Counted from the first letter of the stretch, positions 1-9,682 are shown. The stretch is 64,000 nucleotides of DNA from Pseudoscardovia suis (GCF_002797875.1 NZ_PGFC01000003.1:62001-126000), one strand, 5' to 3'. Program-made: numbers and translations. Notes: generated by a model not told the origin, from the sequence alone.

Positions 1-1349
1 TCCTTGACCTGCTTGGCGTAATCCTCAGCGGACGTGCGGGTCTTGGCATCGTACTGATCGGCTTCGGCATGCTTCTTGTCGGAGTACTGGTCCGCGGCCT
101 GCTGCGTCTGCGTGGAGTACTGGTCGGCAGCCGCATGGGTTTCCTTGGAGTACTGGTCGGCGGCATCGTGCGTTTCCTTGGAGTACTGGTCCGCAGCGGC
201 ATGCGTCTGTGCGGAGTACTGATCGGCATCCGCATGGGTCTGGTCGGAGTAGGAATCCGCTTCGCGACGCACCTGCGTGGAGTAATCCTCGGCTTGCGCA
301 CGCACCTTCGTGGAGTATGCATTGGCCTTGTTGACCAAGTCATCGTGCTTGGACTGGCCGTCGGCAACCAGCTGGGCTGCGGAAGCCTTGCCCTTGTCGA
401 CATACTGGTCGTGCAGCTGCATGGCCAGCTGCAACATGGCGGTGGCGCGTTCCGGCTCGGTCTGCGCGTTCTGGGCAGCGGACTTGATCTTCTCGAGGCT
501 GCCGGTCTCCGTGCTCGGCTCGTTCGCCGCCACCTGCTGGCGCAGCGATTCCTCGCGCTTCTTGGAATCCTCGAGTTCGCGCTGCACCTGCTCCAGCTGG
601 GTACGGGTGGAACGCACTTCGCTTTGGAACTGCGTGGCCTGCTGCTGGAACTGTGCGGCCTGCGCCTTGGCGTTCTGAACCTGCGTCTGGGAATCCTGCA
701 CCTGCTGCTGGAACTGATCAGACTGGTGCTTGGCAGAATCCAGCTGCTTCTGCAGCTCGTTCACCTGCGTACGCGCGCTGTCGCGTTCCTTGGTGATCGT
801 GGCAATCTGCTGATTGAGGGCATCCGTGTCGCCAGTGGCCTGCGCGACAGCGGCTGCCTGCTGAGCGGTGAGCTGGTCAATCTGAGAATTGAGCTGATCG
901 ACCTGGCTGCGCAGCTGAGCATTCTGGTTCGTCAGGGTCTCAAGCTGCTCGGTGTTGACGGTCGGCGCCGGGTTGGAAGCGTCAGCCAACTGCTGCTTGA
1001 CTTGCGACAGCTCGCTGGATGCGGCATCCAGCTGAGCACGCAGCTGGTTGTTTTGCTCAGTGAGTTCATTGACATGACCGGCGTCTGCGGTCTGGGAGCT
1101 TGCCGCGGCAAGCTGCTCGCGCAGCTGCGTGTTCTCAGCCTGCATCGTAGCGAGCTTGTCATTGAGCTTCGCCAGCTCGGGACCATAGGATTGTGTCGCA
1201 CCCTCATGTGCGGCGGCGCTGCCCAGCGCCTCAACCGTGTCCGTCACCTCGTCGAGGAAGTCATCGACTTTCTCGATGTTATAGCCTTCCTTGAACCGGA
1301 CAATCGGAAAGACATGGTTTCGAATGTCACTCGGCGTCAACAGAGCCAT
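1..1349 (-). CDS. divIVA: DivIVA/Wag31 polar growth protein (partial, 3' end off window)
   Basis: The N-terminus reads MALLTPSDIRNHVFP...EGYNIEKVDDFLDEV, the membrane-binding DivIVA motif, followed by about 400 residues of predicted coiled coil rich in Q, A and E. From roughly residue 340 there are tandem 11-residue repeats of the type AAADQYSKETH, at least seven copies, continuing to the window edge. DivIVA/Wag31 scaffolds polar and septal wall growth in actinobacteria at the inner face of the membrane. Its place downstream of ftsZ-sepF-yggT is the conserved cell-division order. The start at 1349 has an AAGGGG ribosome site. The C-terminus lies outside the window, so total length is unknown. 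Confidence 0.9.
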   Translation of the reverse strand, partial: MALLTPSDIRNHVFPIVRFKEGYNIEKVDDFLDEVTDTVEALGSAAAHEGATQSYGPELAKLNDKLATMQAENTQLREQLAAASSQTADAGHVNELTEQNNQLRAQLDAASSELSQVKQQLADASNPAPTVNTEQLETLTNQNAQLRSQVDQLNSQIDQLTAQQAAAVAQATGDTDALNQQIATITKERDSARTQVNELQKQLDSAKHQSDQFQQQVQDSQTQVQNAKAQAAQFQQQATQFQSEVRSTRTQLEQVQRELEDSKKREESLRQQVAANEPSTETGSLEKIKSAAQNAQTEPERATAMLQLAMQLHDQYVDKGKASAAQLVADGQSKHDDLVNKANAYSTKVRAQAEDYSTQVRREADSYSDQTHADADQYSAQTHAAADQYSKETHDAADQYSKETHAAADQYSTQTQQAADQYSDKKHAEADQYDAKTRTSAEDYAKQVK

Positions 1350-1581
1350 GTATGTTCCCCTTTGCAAATCTACAAATTCATTCCTCGGCTGACGTCTGCC
1401 CGTCGAGTCAACTCGCAGGCCATTGCACCGCAGCCGAGTCGTCGGGGAACGACAGGGTGTGCGAAGCGGCAGCGAGCTACTTATCGAATCGTACCCATGC
1501 TAGCACAGGCACGACCTCAACCATTCCGTATGCAGCCATCAGCGGCTTCACTCACAAACCGCTGATGCCATGCAGAAGACG

Positions 1582-1860
1582 TTACAGCAGCCACTGGAGC
1601 AATCCCAGCGCGATCCACAAGATGATGAAGCTTGTGTCGAAATACACACGCCCCATCGGAATCGGCGGGAACACGCGACGCAGCGCACGCAACGGTGGTT
1701 CGGTGATTGTGTAAATGAAATCCCTGATGCCCACGAGTGATCCCGACAAGGGCTTGCGGGAAAGCACGTCGATCCAGTCGAAAACGCACCGAAGGATCAA
1801 TGCAAGAATGTACAGATCTATGACGAAGTCACAGATTCTGTCGACCAAACCGAAGACCAT
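1582..1860 (-). CDS. yggT: YggT family membrane protein
   Basis: This 92-residue protein has two hydrophobic segments, near residues 10-30 and 75-92, around a loop with the YggT-type signature R.PLS (positions 34-39) and TEPPLRALRRVFPP (about 52-66). YggT proteins are small integral membrane proteins found in division clusters; their biochemical role is not settled. The gene follows sepF by 13 bases and precedes divIVA on the same strand, so co-transcription is likely. A small hairpin (arms ATCAGCGG and CCGCTGAT, 1538-1566) lies just past the stop but lacks a U tract. Confidence 0.9.
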   Translation of the reverse strand: MVFGLVDRICDFVIDLYILALILRCVFDWIDVLSRKPLSGSLVGIRDFIYTITEPPLRALRRVFPPIPMGRVYFDTSFIILWIALGLLQWLL

Positions 1861-1873
1861 GGGTCACCTTATC

Positions 1874-2326
1874 TCAGCGATGTTCGGGTTTTTCGAGCTC
1901 GACCTGTGCAGGAGTCAGCACATACACGCGGGATGTGATGGTGTCGATCTTTCCGCGCAGACCGAACACGACGCCGGAGGAGAAATCGATGATGCGATAC
2001 GCCTCGGCGTCCGAGGTGTTCGACAAATCGAGGATGACCGGCACGCCGCTTCGGATGGCGCGGCCGACCGCTTCGGCGTCATGGTATGCCTTGGGGGCGA
2101 TAGTGAGAATCTTGCTCATCTGTGGGTGCAATGGGGTAATGGACGCGGATCGCGTACCTGCCGAAATATCTGGCGTTGTGGTGGATTGGGGCTGGATGGG
2201 TGCGTCTGCATCGAACGAGGAATCATCCTGGTCCTGAGACTCATCGTCGTAATCGTACATGTCTTCGTCCTCTGCAGGGTCCGCCATGCCAAGATATGAC
2301 ATAGCGTTCTTCATGAATCCTGCCAT
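1874..2326 (-). CDS. sepF: Cell division protein SepF
   Basis: SepF is the cytoplasmic membrane-associated anchor that tethers FtsZ to the membrane at the division site. The protein starts MAGFMKNAMSYLGM, a plausible membrane-binding amphipathic helix. An acidic D/E/Q-rich linker follows, then the SepF core (about residues 70-148) with PKAYHDAEAVGRAIRSGVPV and ILDLSNTSDAEAYRIIDFSSGVVFGL (given here as two pieces of one stretch). I start at 2326 rather than at the in-frame ATG at 2344 because AAGGAG lies 8 bases upstream of 2326 and the membrane helix begins there. The length of 150 residues fits actinobacterial SepF. Confidence 0.93.
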   Translation of the reverse strand: MAGFMKNAMSYLGMADPAEDEDMYDYDDESQDQDDSSFDADAPIQPQSTTTPDISAGTRSASITPLHPQMSKILTIAPKAYHDAEAVGRAIRSGVPVILDLSNTSDAEAYRIIDFSSGVVFGLRGKIDTITSRVYVLTPAQVELEKPEHR

Positions 2327-2387
2327 CACAGCTCCTTCGCGCAAAGGCTTCTAGGAAAAGTTACACAATCCCTATCATTATGCCACG

Positions 2388-2429
2388 TAAAACGCGCCGC
2401 AAACCACATCATGTGCGATTTGCGGCGCG
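2388..2429 (-). terminator. Intrinsic terminator or attenuator between ftsZ and sepF
   Basis: A perfect 11-bp stem, CGCGCCGCAAA (2393-2403) with TTTGCGGCGCG (2419-2429), is followed on the minus strand by TTTTAC. It lies 28 bases past the ftsZ stop, so ftsZ transcripts probably end or are attenuated here. sepF may then have its own start site in the AT-rich stretch around 2345-2390. Confidence 0.7.
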
Positions 2430-2456
2430 ACGGCGTGGCGTGATGGCGAGGTTCGT

Positions 2457-3728
2457 TCAGCGCATGAAGTCCGGGATGGCCGGCTCGTCGTCATCATCGT
2501 CATCATCGAACGGCTTGCGACCGTACGAGCCTGACTGGTAGCCATCGGCACGCACTCCCCCGCTGTTGGCGGGAGCGAACACCGTGTGCTCGGCAGTGTC
2601 GTCGGACGCCGGCTGGTATGCCGGCGTGCTGGTGGCGGCATGGGTCTGGGCGGCAGCGGCGGGCGCGTCAGCAGACGCGGCAGCGCCAGCGGCCTTGTCC
2701 AACGGAAGCACGGTGGCGGAAGCGCCAGCACCTGCTTCCACGGCCGAATCGTCGTTCGCCGTGAACCCGCCTGCCACGATGGTGACGGACACCCCGTCGC
2801 CATAGGAATCATCAAGCGTCGCACCCATGGTGATGGAGGCTTCGGGATGCACGGTCTTGGAGATCATGTCCATGGCCTCGCTCACTTCGGAGAGCAGCAT
2901 GTCTTCCGGTCCGGAGATGCTCACCAGCACGGAATGAGCGCCGGAAATGCCCTGCTCGAGGAGCGGCGATGCGATGGCGAGCTCGGCAGCCTGCAGGCAG
3001 CGCTGGTCGCCTTGGGCGGTGCCGATGCCGAACAGCGCGGTGCCAGCGTTCTTCAAGGTGCTGCACACGTCGGCGAAATCGACATTCACATACGGATGCG
3101 GGTTCGTGATGAGGTCGGTGATGCCGCGCACGCCTGCGACAAGGGTGCTGTCGGCACGCTTGAAGGCTTCGACGAACGTGGTGTTCGGGTCAAGGTCCAG
3201 CAGTCGTTCATTCGGAATGGTGATGAGCGCGTCGACTTCTTCCCGCAGGTTCTCGATGCCGGTTTCTGCAGATGCCGCGCGGCGCTTGCCTTCGAAAGCG
3301 AACGGACGGGTCACGACGGCGATGGTCAAGGCGCCTTGCTGGCGTGCCACGCGTGCCACGATCGGCGATGCGCCGGTGCCGGTGCCGCCGCCCTCACCGC
3401 AGGTGACGAACACCATGTCGGAGCCCTTGAGAGCCTCTTCGATGTCGGACTCATGGTCTTCGGCAGCCTTGGCACCCTTCTCCGGGTCTCCGCCCGCGCC
3501 CAGACCACGGCTCGTCTCATCGGACAGCGTGATCTTCACATCTGCCTCGCTGCGCGCAAGATCCTTAGAATCGGTGTTGATGGCGACGAATTCGACGCCT
3601 TTAATCCCCTCTTCGATCATGCGGTTGACGGCATTGCCGCCGCCACCGCCAACACCGACAACGCGGATGACCGTGCCAGCGGTATCGAACCCGGACTCGG
3701 CGTCGGGATTCACATCGAAATCGCTCAT
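2457..3728 (-). CDS. ftsZ: Cell division GTPase FtsZ
   Basis: FtsZ is the tubulin-like GTPase that forms the Z ring. The glycine-rich GTP loop is seen at residues 25-31 and the tubulin signature GGGTGTG at residues 113-119, with the T7 loop region NVDFADVCSTLKN further on. The C-terminal linker (about 325-405) is Ala/Thr-rich and ends in a run of seven aspartates and the tail EPAIPDFMR, the docking peptide for partners such as SepF. The 423-residue length is slightly above the usual 380-400 because of the linker. The start has AGGAG 5 bases upstream. Confidence 0.98.
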   Translation of the reverse strand: MSDFDVNPDAESGFDTAGTVIRVVGVGGGGGNAVNRMIEEGIKGVEFVAINTDSKDLARSEADVKITLSDETSRGLGAGGDPEKGAKAAEDHESDIEEALKGSDMVFVTCGEGGGTGTGASPIVARVARQQGALTIAVVTRPFAFEGKRRAASAETGIENLREEVDALITIPNERLLDLDPNTTFVEAFKRADSTLVAGVRGITDLITNPHPYVNVDFADVCSTLKNAGTALFGIGTAQGDQRCLQAAELAIASPLLEQGISGAHSVLVSISGPEDMLLSEVSEAMDMISKTVHPEASITMGATLDDSYGDGVSVTIVAGGFTANDDSAVEAGAGASATVLPLDKAAGAAASADAPAAAAQTHAATSTPAYQPASDDTAEHTVFAPANSGGVRADGYQSGSYGRKPFDDDDDDDEPAIPDFMR

Positions 3729-3899
3729 AATGCTCCTGAACTCCTGTCAATACGCTTTGTTCAATACTTTAACGCAGCAATCGCCAAAATACGCCGCGCC
3801 GCGCACAACTCGCGTTGTTTTTTCTCACAACATAATACGCAACGAATCGCGACGACCTGCGCCTGACGGCATCGATCACCATGCGTCGCGCACCATGCG

Positions 3900-5171
3900 T
3901 CAGTAGACGTCATCCAGCGGATCGGATTCAAAAAGGTCACGACGCTGTTCGTCGCTCAATGTGCGCGACTCCAGCCAATCATAAGGAAGACGGACCTTCT
4001 TGGCATACCGCACGCGTCCACGTGGCTTGTCGGCAATCTGCATGGGGAACGGCACGTCTGGATCGAGGGAGTCCACCACCCGATGCACATCGTCCAGGCT
4101 TTCGCATTCCATGAATTGCCGACGCACATCCCCGCCCACGGGGAAGCCTTTCAGATACCACGCGCAATGCTTGCGCAGGTCATGCACGGCCATGCGTTCA
4201 TCGCCGTCGTAGAACTCCACGAGCAGCGCGGCATGGCGTTCGATGATCGCACCAACCTGCCCCAACGTGGGATTCACTCGCTGTGGGGAGCCGGCAAAGG
4301 CATTGCGGATGTCGGCGAACAGCCACGGGCGACCTTGGCACCCGCGACCAATCGCCACGCCGGCGCAACCCGTCTGCTGCGCCATGGCAATCGCATCCTC
4401 CGCCGTCCAGATGTCACCGTTGCCGAACACCGGAATGTCCAGCGCCTGCGTAAGCTGCGCGATGCGATCCCAATCGGAATGGCCGCCGTAATATTCAGCG
4501 GTCGTGCGCGCATGAAGCGTGACCATCGCGCATCCCTCGTCCTGCGCAATGCGACCGGCGTCAAGGAACGTCGTATGGGTGTCGTCAATGCCGACGCGGA
4601 TCTTCGCAGTGACCGGTATTCCCGCCGGTGCACACACGTGCACGACCTTGCGGATGATCTCACGGAACAGGTCGGTCTTCCACGGCAGAGCCGATCCCCC
4701 ACCGCGGCGCGTCACCTTGGGAACCGGGCAGCCGAAGTTGAGATCGACGTGGTCAGCCATGTGGTTGTCGACAACGATGCCAGCCGCCTGCTCCAGGATA
4801 TGTGGGTCGACCCCATACAATTGCAGCGAGCGGAAGGTCTCGCTCGGAGCGAACCGGCATAGCCTCAAAGCCTTGGGGTTGTGCGCGGTAAGCGCACGCG
4901 CCGTGATCATCTCAGCGACATACAGGCCATCGGGGCCATAGCTTTCGCACAACACCCTGAATGGCCAATTCGTCACGCCCGCCATCGGCGACAACATGAC
5001 CGGTGTGGTCACGCGATGGCTTCCCAGCATGAACGCGCCAGGAAGCCCTCTCGTTGTGCCATCGGCAGCGGATGCGGATGCAGATGCGGAAACGGCAGCG
5101 GATGCAGCAGCGCCGGCATTGCCGGATGCCGCCACAACCGCCGCCGTATCGGAAGTGGAATCAGCCGTCAT
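3900..5171 (-). CDS. dusB: tRNA-dihydrouridine synthase (DusB family)
   Basis: This FMN enzyme reduces specific uridines in the D loop of tRNA. An Ala/Ser-rich N-terminal extension of about 45 residues precedes the TIM barrel, which begins GSHRVTTPVMLSPMAGVTNW. Dus signatures seen are LQLYGVDPHILEQAA, DLNFGCPVPKVTRRGGGSAL (the active-site Cys lies in NFGCP), VTAKIRVGI and VFGNGDIWTAEDAIA. I start at 5171, one base after the glyS stop, because the reading frame further upstream runs inside glyS. No strong ribosome site is visible, so translation is probably coupled to glyS. Confidence 0.93.
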   Translation of the reverse strand: MTADSTSDTAAVVAASGNAGAAASAAVSASASASAADGTTRGLPGAFMLGSHRVTTPVMLSPMAGVTNWPFRVLCESYGPDGLYVAEMITARALTAHNPKALRLCRFAPSETFRSLQLYGVDPHILEQAAGIVVDNHMADHVDLNFGCPVPKVTRRGGGSALPWKTDLFREIIRKVVHVCAPAGIPVTAKIRVGIDDTHTTFLDAGRIAQDEGCAMVTLHARTTAEYYGGHSDWDRIAQLTQALDIPVFGNGDIWTAEDAIAMAQQTGCAGVAIGRGCQGRPWLFADIRNAFAGSPQRVNPTLGQVGAIIERHAALLVEFYDGDERMAVHDLRKHCAWYLKGFPVGGDVRRQFMECESLDDVHRVVDSLDPDVPFPMQIADKPRGRVRYAKKVRLPYDWLESRTLSDEQRRDLFESDPLDDVY

Positions 5172-5172
5172 A

Positions 5173-6690
5173 TCAGGCGTTCTCGCCGCCGGCTTCCTCG
5201 ACCTTGACGGGGGCGGACTCATCCTCGCCTGCTTCGGCCTGGTAGTCCACGGCACCATCAGCACCACGGACACCGGTGATTTCAGCGGGGCCGCCGGGGA
5301 TGCGCACGCGCTTGTCGGACACGCGCTCACGCACATAATCCGCCACGTTTGCCAACGCGACGCGCTCCTGCTGCATGGTGTCGCGCTCGCGAATCGTCAC
5401 AGCGTTGTCGTCAATCGTGTCAAAGTCCACGGTGATGCACAGCGGCGTACCGATTTCGTCTTCGCGACGGTAACGGCGGCCGATGGCGCCAGCCTCGTCA
5501 TAATCGATCATCCAGCCATCCTGGCGCAGGTCAGCCTCGAGGTTGTGAGCGATGTTCTGCAGCTCAGGCTTCTTGGACAACGGCAGGACAGCCGCCTTCA
5601 CCGGGGCGAGACGCGGATCGAGGCGCAGCACCGTGCGCTTGTCGACGCCGCCCTTGGCGTTCGGCGCTTCGTCCACGTCGTAGGCGTCGACGAGGAATGC
5701 CATGAGCGAACGGGTCAGGCCTGCAGCCGGCTCGATCACATACGGCGTGTAGCGCTCGCCGGAAGCCTGGTCGAAGTAGCTCAGGTCTTCGCCGGAGTGC
5801 TTGGAGTGTGCGGAAAGGTCGTAATCCGTGCGGTTTGCGATTCCTTCGAGCTCGCCCCAGTCGGAGCCCTTGAAACCGAACTTGTATTCGATGTCGACGG
5901 TGCGCTTGGAGTAATGCGCGAGCTTGGCCTTCGGATGCTCGTAATGGCGCAGGTTCGCCGGATTGATGCCCAGATCCGTGTACCAACGGGTGCGGGTATC
6001 GATCCAGTACTGGTGCCATTCCTCGTCGGTGCCGGGCTTGACGAAGAACTCCATTTCCATCTGCTCGAACTCACGGGTGCGGAAGATGAAATTGCCAGGC
6101 GTGATTTCGTTACGGAACGACTTGCCCATGTTGGCGATGCCGAACGGCGGCTTGGATCGCGATGCGGTGAGCACGTTCTTGAAGTCAACGAAGATACCCT
6201 GTGCCGTCTCAGGACGCAGATAATGCAATGAGTTCTCATCCATGACGGGGCCCAGATGGGTCTGCAGCATCATGTTGAAATCACGCGGCTCCGTCCAGTT
6301 GCCCACGGTGCCGCAGTCAGGGCACGGGATGTCCTTGTCGGAAGCCGGCGCATGGCCATGCTTGTGCTCATAGGCCTCCTGCAGGGTGTCCTCGCGATGG
6401 CGCTTGTGGCAGCTGAGGCATTCGATCAGCGGATCGTTGAAAACCGCGACATGGCCGGACGCCACCCACACATCGGTCGGCAGGATGACGGACGTGTCCA
6501 CGCCCACGACGTCGCCACGCGTGAGCACCATCGAACGCCACCACTGATGCTTGATGTTGTCCTTCAAGGCAACGCCGAGCGGGCCATAATCCCATGCAGA
6601 TCGCGTGCCGCCATAGATTTCGCCGGCGGGGAACACGAAGCCACGGCGCTTGGCCAGGGAAACGACTTCATCGAGTTTGGAAACTGCCAC
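5173..6690 (-). CDS. glyS: Glycyl-tRNA synthetase (class II, single chain)
   Basis: The enzyme charges tRNA-Gly. The 505-residue chain begins [35 protein letters not shown], typical of the alpha2-type (eukaryote/archaea-like) GlyRS used by actinobacteria rather than the alpha2beta2 type. Motif 2 is in [21 protein letters not shown] and motif 3 in [19 protein letters not shown] zinc-type CxxC pair appears near residues 95-98 (CLSCHKR) with a second near 122-125 (CPDC). A C-terminal anticodon-binding domain follows. An acidic tail ends the protein, one base before dus. The gene is preceded by a 236-base gap holding the pilus-operon terminator. Confidence 0.98.
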   Translation of the reverse strand: MAVSKLDEVVSLAKRRGFVFPAGEIYGGTRSAWDYGPLGVALKDNIKHQWWRSMVLTRGDVVGVDTSVILPTDVWVASGHVAVFNDPLIECLSCHKRHREDTLQEAYEHKHGHAPASDKDIPCPDCGTVGNWTEPRDFNMMLQTHLGPVMDENSLHYLRPETAQGIFVDFKNVLTASRSKPPFGIANMGKSFRNEITPGNFIFRTREFEQMEMEFFVKPGTDEEWHQYWIDTRTRWYTDLGINPANLRHYEHPKAKLAHYSKRTVDIEYKFGFKGSDWGELEGIANRTDYDLSAHSKHSGEDLSYFDQASGERYTPYVIEPAAGLTRSLMAFLVDAYDVDEAPNAKGGVDKRTVLRLDPRLAPVKAAVLPLSKKPELQNIAHNLEADLRQDGWMIDYDEAGAIGRRYRREDEIGTPLCITVDFDTIDDNAVTIRERDTMQQERVALANVADYVRERVSDKRVRIPGGPAEITGVRGADGAVDYQAEAGEDESAPVKVEEAGGENA

Positions 6691-6770
6691 TGTGCACCTT
6701 CTGGTTGTACTGATTGGGCCTATAGAACCGGGTTCAGTTTAATGCCATGCGCTGACACAAGCGGCGCCAC

Positions 6771-6806
6771 TTAAAAATGGCCGGCCTTCTTTCGAAGGTC
6801 GGCCAT
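6771..6806 (-). terminator. Terminator of the pilus operon
   Basis: A 13-bp stem with one G-U pair, ATGGCCGGCCTTC (6777-6789) with GAAGGTCGGCCAT (6794-6806), has a TTTC loop and on the minus strand runs into TTTTTAA. It lies about 120 bases beyond the pilO stop and just upstream of glyS. It is therefore best read as the end of the long minus-strand pilus operon. Confidence 0.82.
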
Positions 6807-6926
6807 GGGCATTCGCATCACTCACACAGCGCACCGTGTGGATTCGCACTGTGAATTGCGATGCATTCAGCGCTTCACAGCAATGCAGCACGTCATGCCG
6901 CTGCCGTGTAGCGAATGGTCATGCGT

Positions 6927-7574
6927 TTAGTCCGTGGTGCTCGAGCCGCTGACATTTGCATTCGCATCGGTGGCAGCAGATCCGGAGACCGTGGTGGAAT
7001 TCGTCAGCATGGACCAGATGTTGAGCTGCAGTGTCACCGAGCAGCTCGGATCGGCGCCGCCGGTATCACCCAAGTCGTAGCTCACGGAGTTCGGCACCGC
7101 GATGCGCATCATGGACTGCACCTTGCTCACGAAGTCGCGCAGCTGATCGTATGTGCCCGTGGCGCTGATAGACACCGGCACCTGCACGGGCACGCCGATC
7201 GTCAGCTTGGACGTTGCGATCGTAGGCAGCGATGCAAGGGAGGCATCGGTGAACCCCACGGTTTGAATCATCACACCGGACTGCGTAGCGGCGTCGTTGA
7301 GGTTGCTGATGAATCCTTGCTGGTCGTAGGAGCTAGGGATCTGACGCTGAGCCTGGGCCAGACGATCCTTCTGCGTGCCGATCTGCGGCTCAACCTTCAT
7401 CAGGTAATGGATGCGCTCGTCAAGCTTGGCGTTCTTGTCTTGAATCGCATGCGCCTGCTGCTCCGCACTTGCCTTTGCCGAAAGCTTCGGCGTGACAATG
7501 GCAGAGTAAGTGATGACGATGAGAATCACCGCGAGCAGCGCCATGACGATGTACTGAATCTTGTACTTGTTCAT
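6927..7574 (-). CDS. pilO: PilO-like pilus alignment-complex protein
   Basis: This 215-residue bitopic protein has a short cytoplasmic N-terminus, one membrane helix (about residues 8-28), a coiled-coil stretch (about 35-75) and an extracytoplasmic domain with GTYDQLRDFVSKVQSMMRI, the usual PilO/GspM-type fold signature. With PilM and PilN it forms the inner-membrane ring that links the pilus motor to the assembly platform. It lies directly after pilN, 18 bases away, as in most type IV pilus loci. Sequence conservation in PilO is weak, so the call rests on topology and gene order. Confidence 0.85.
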   Translation of the reverse strand: MNKYKIQYIVMALLAVILIVITYSAIVTPKLSAKASAEQQAHAIQDKNAKLDERIHYLMKVEPQIGTQKDRLAQAQRQIPSSYDQQGFISNLNDAATQSGVMIQTVGFTDASLASLPTIATSKLTIGVPVQVPVSISATGTYDQLRDFVSKVQSMMRIAVPNSVSYDLGDTGGADPSCSVTLQLNIWSMLTNSTTVSGSAATDANANVSGSSTTD

Positions 7575-7592
7575 TTCTGTGCTCCCTCTCTA

Positions 7593-8597
7593 CTACTCTG
7601 CGCTCGAAGAGCTGGAATCCGAGGACTGGCCGGTTGCGGTGGACGTGGATGTCGTGGACTTGCCGGCGGCCTCGTCCTCAAGCTGCTCGCGCAGCTGGGC
7701 GAGCAGCTGGCGGTTGGCATCCTCGACGCCTGCGGAGCTATCGCCACGTGCCGTGGTGTTCTTAACTTCGGAACCGTCATCCTTGGTGGTGATGAGGTGC
7801 AGCGTCACGCTACCGGTGTAGGTGTATTTGCCGTCACCGCCGGTAATGGACGCAACGGCACCGTCAACGTAGCCGTCGATGTTCTTGTATTTCTCGATGA
7901 AATCCTGGGCCTTGATGAAGTCAGGATCGGCCACGGTGAAGTTGACGGTGATGACGCCGCCGCTGCTCCACACGCTTGAGTTCGTGCTGCCGGATGTCTG
8001 CGATCCGGAGCCGACGAGCTGGTATTCGCTCATGTCGATCGTGTTGTATGTGCCGTTGTCAGGCAGCGAGGCATTGAACTGCTCGGCGACCTTCTTCCAA
8101 TCGACTTCGTTGTACAGAACACCAATCGACACCATCTGCTCATCGCTGACGGCATTGAGGGTATCTTCGACGTCCTGGTACTGCTTCTTCTGCTGCACCA
8201 GAGCCTGATACTGGTTCTGTGCCTCTGTGATGCCCTTTTCGGCATGCTTCACAATCCCCATCATGAGAATCGTGACAAGCACGCACAATATGACAATGGC
8301 GATGTCGACATAGATCATCGCATTGCGCACCACGCGGTCCTTGTTGCGCCTCACGACGGAACGAGGAATGAGCTCGGTGCGGAAGTTCCAATCCTTGGGG
8401 TTGGAGACGGAACGCACGACCTGCTTTTTGCCGAAAAGATCCTTCAGGCTCTTCTTTTGAGGCTTGGGACCATTGACAATCGGCTGGGTCTGCGTGTCTT
8501 CCGCTCCGACCGGCGGAATGTTCGACGTGGTCTGGACTCCCTGCGGGGTGTGATCGCCGTGCTGCTTGCCCTTCTTGTTGCCAAATGACAGACTCAT
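7593..8597 (-). CDS. pilN: PilN-like pilus alignment-complex protein
   Basis: The protein has about 110 cytoplasmic residues, a single membrane helix (about residues 115-137), a coiled coil with ITEAQNQYQALVQQKKQYQDV, and an extracytoplasmic PilN-type domain. A Ser/Thr-rich tail (STSTSTATGQSSDSSSSSAE) ends it. PilN usually binds PilM through an N-terminal (I/L)NLLP motif. That motif is not obvious here; the basic stretch NPKDWNFRTELIPRSVVRR before the helix (about residues 85-103) may serve instead. The start overlaps the pilM stop by 4 bases. At 334 residues it is longer than the typical 180-200. Confidence 0.85.
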   Translation of the reverse strand: MSLSFGNKKGKQHGDHTPQGVQTTSNIPPVGAEDTQTQPIVNGPKPQKKSLKDLFGKKQVVRSVSNPKDWNFRTELIPRSVVRRNKDRVVRNAMIYVDIAIVILCVLVTILMMGIVKHAEKGITEAQNQYQALVQQKKQYQDVEDTLNAVSDEQMVSIGVLYNEVDWKKVAEQFNASLPDNGTYNTIDMSEYQLVGSGSQTSGSTNSSVWSSGGVITVNFTVADPDFIKAQDFIEKYKNIDGYVDGAVASITGGDGKYTYTGSVTLHLITTKDDGSEVKNTTARGDSSAGVEDANRQLLAQLREQLEDEAAGKSTTSTSTATGQSSDSSSSSAE

Positions 8598-9646
8598 TGC
8601 GGCCTCTTTCCTAGTGCCAGACCGAGCACAGCAGCATAATCAGCGGCGTGCGCGGCGATGTTCTGGTTCGTGACGTCCTTCGACAGCGTGAAGTTCGAGA
8701 AAGGATCGCCCAAGCGGACGACCTTGTTCGTCGAGCTTGCCAACACGGCGGGGAAACCACCGAGCGTGGCGCCGATGCCAGTGAGGAGGATCGTCTGCAC
8801 AGGATTGTCAGGGTGCGTGTTGTCGTAATAGTTAATCGTGTTGCGCACGCCGACGATGAGCTGTGCAACGGTCTCGCGGATGACTTCCTCAGCTTTTTCA
8901 AGCTTCTTGTCGCCCACGACGTTTTGCAGACCGATGCGGCGCTTGATCTGGATGGCGTTGTCGCGAGGAATCGTGAGAGCCTCGGCAATGGCATCGATGA
9001 CGTCATTGTCACCTGCCGTGACGGTACGCACGTACTGCGGCACGGTGTTGTCCATCACGATCACATCGGTGTTGCTGGAACCAACATTGACGATGGCCTG
9101 CACCCTGTTGACGCTGGAGCTTGCGAACACACGCGCCAGGCAGAACGGCGCGGCATCGATGGTGGTCAGCACAAAGCCAGCCTTCTCAATGACTTCCGAC
9201 ACTCCTTCCAAACCGGAGCGAAGCGTTGCCACGATGAGACCGTGAAGCATCGTTCCCTGGTTCGTCTGCTCCTTGGTGAGCGGCACGAAATCAAGGCGCG
9301 ACTGGTCCACCGGCAGCGGAATCAGACCTTCGGCCTGGTACGGAAGCGTCTCTCGCAATTCTTCCAACGCCATGTCCGGGAAGTTGGCCTCGCGCAGCAC
9401 CAATCGGCGGCTGGCATACGCCAATGCCGTGTTCTGCGTCGGGTATTTGTGACGTGTGACCAAAGTGCTCAGCAACTTGGCGACTTTGTCCTTAGCATCA
9501 TCGACCACTTCCCCATCCTGCACGCACCCAGGCGGCAGCGGCACCATATGGAAGTGCTGCACCCGGGGCTTGGCGCTATAGGGGTTATCGATGACAGCCG
9601 CTCGCACAGCATCATTCGACAGCATCAATGCCGTTATCTGGCTCAT
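8594..9646 (-). CDS. pilM: PilM, actin-like pilus assembly ATPase
   Basis: The 350-residue protein has the PilM/FtsA-like actin fold. Visible features are an N-terminal phosphate-1 region (ALMLSNDAVRAAVIDNP), FPDMALEELRETLPYQAEGLIPLPVDQ typical of PilM, IVNVGSSNTDVIVMDNTVPQYVRTVTAGDNDV and ILLTGIGATLGGFPAVL. PilM is cytoplasmic and binds the N-terminus of PilN, coupling the motor ATPases to the membrane ring. It follows pilD after 36 bases and overlaps pilN by ATGA, so the three M-N-O genes are translated together. Confidence 0.93.
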   Translation of the reverse strand: MSQITALMLSNDAVRAAVIDNPYSAKPRVQHFHMVPLPPGCVQDGEVVDDAKDKVAKLLSTLVTRHKYPTQNTALAYASRRLVLREANFPDMALEELRETLPYQAEGLIPLPVDQSRLDFVPLTKEQTNQGTMLHGLIVATLRSGLEGVSEVIEKAGFVLTTIDAAPFCLARVFASSSVNRVQAIVNVGSSNTDVIVMDNTVPQYVRTVTAGDNDVIDAIAEALTIPRDNAIQIKRRIGLQNVVGDKKLEKAEEVIRETVAQLIVGVRNTINYYDNTHPDNPVQTILLTGIGATLGGFPAVLASSTNKVVRLGDPFSNFTLSKDVTNQNIAAHAADYAAVLGLALGKRPQ

Positions 9647-9682
9647 GAGCTCTCCCTCGCTAGTTCCTCTCCCTCGCCGGTA

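Noticed and set aside
2586-3906. Long plus-strand frames opposite ftsZ (426 and 319 aa)
   Set aside because: They mirror the third-position GC bias of ftsZ, lack ribosome sites and resemble no protein family.
4996-6231. Plus-strand 411-aa frame opposite glyS and dus
   Set aside because: It is the antisense shadow of two genes with clear family motifs.
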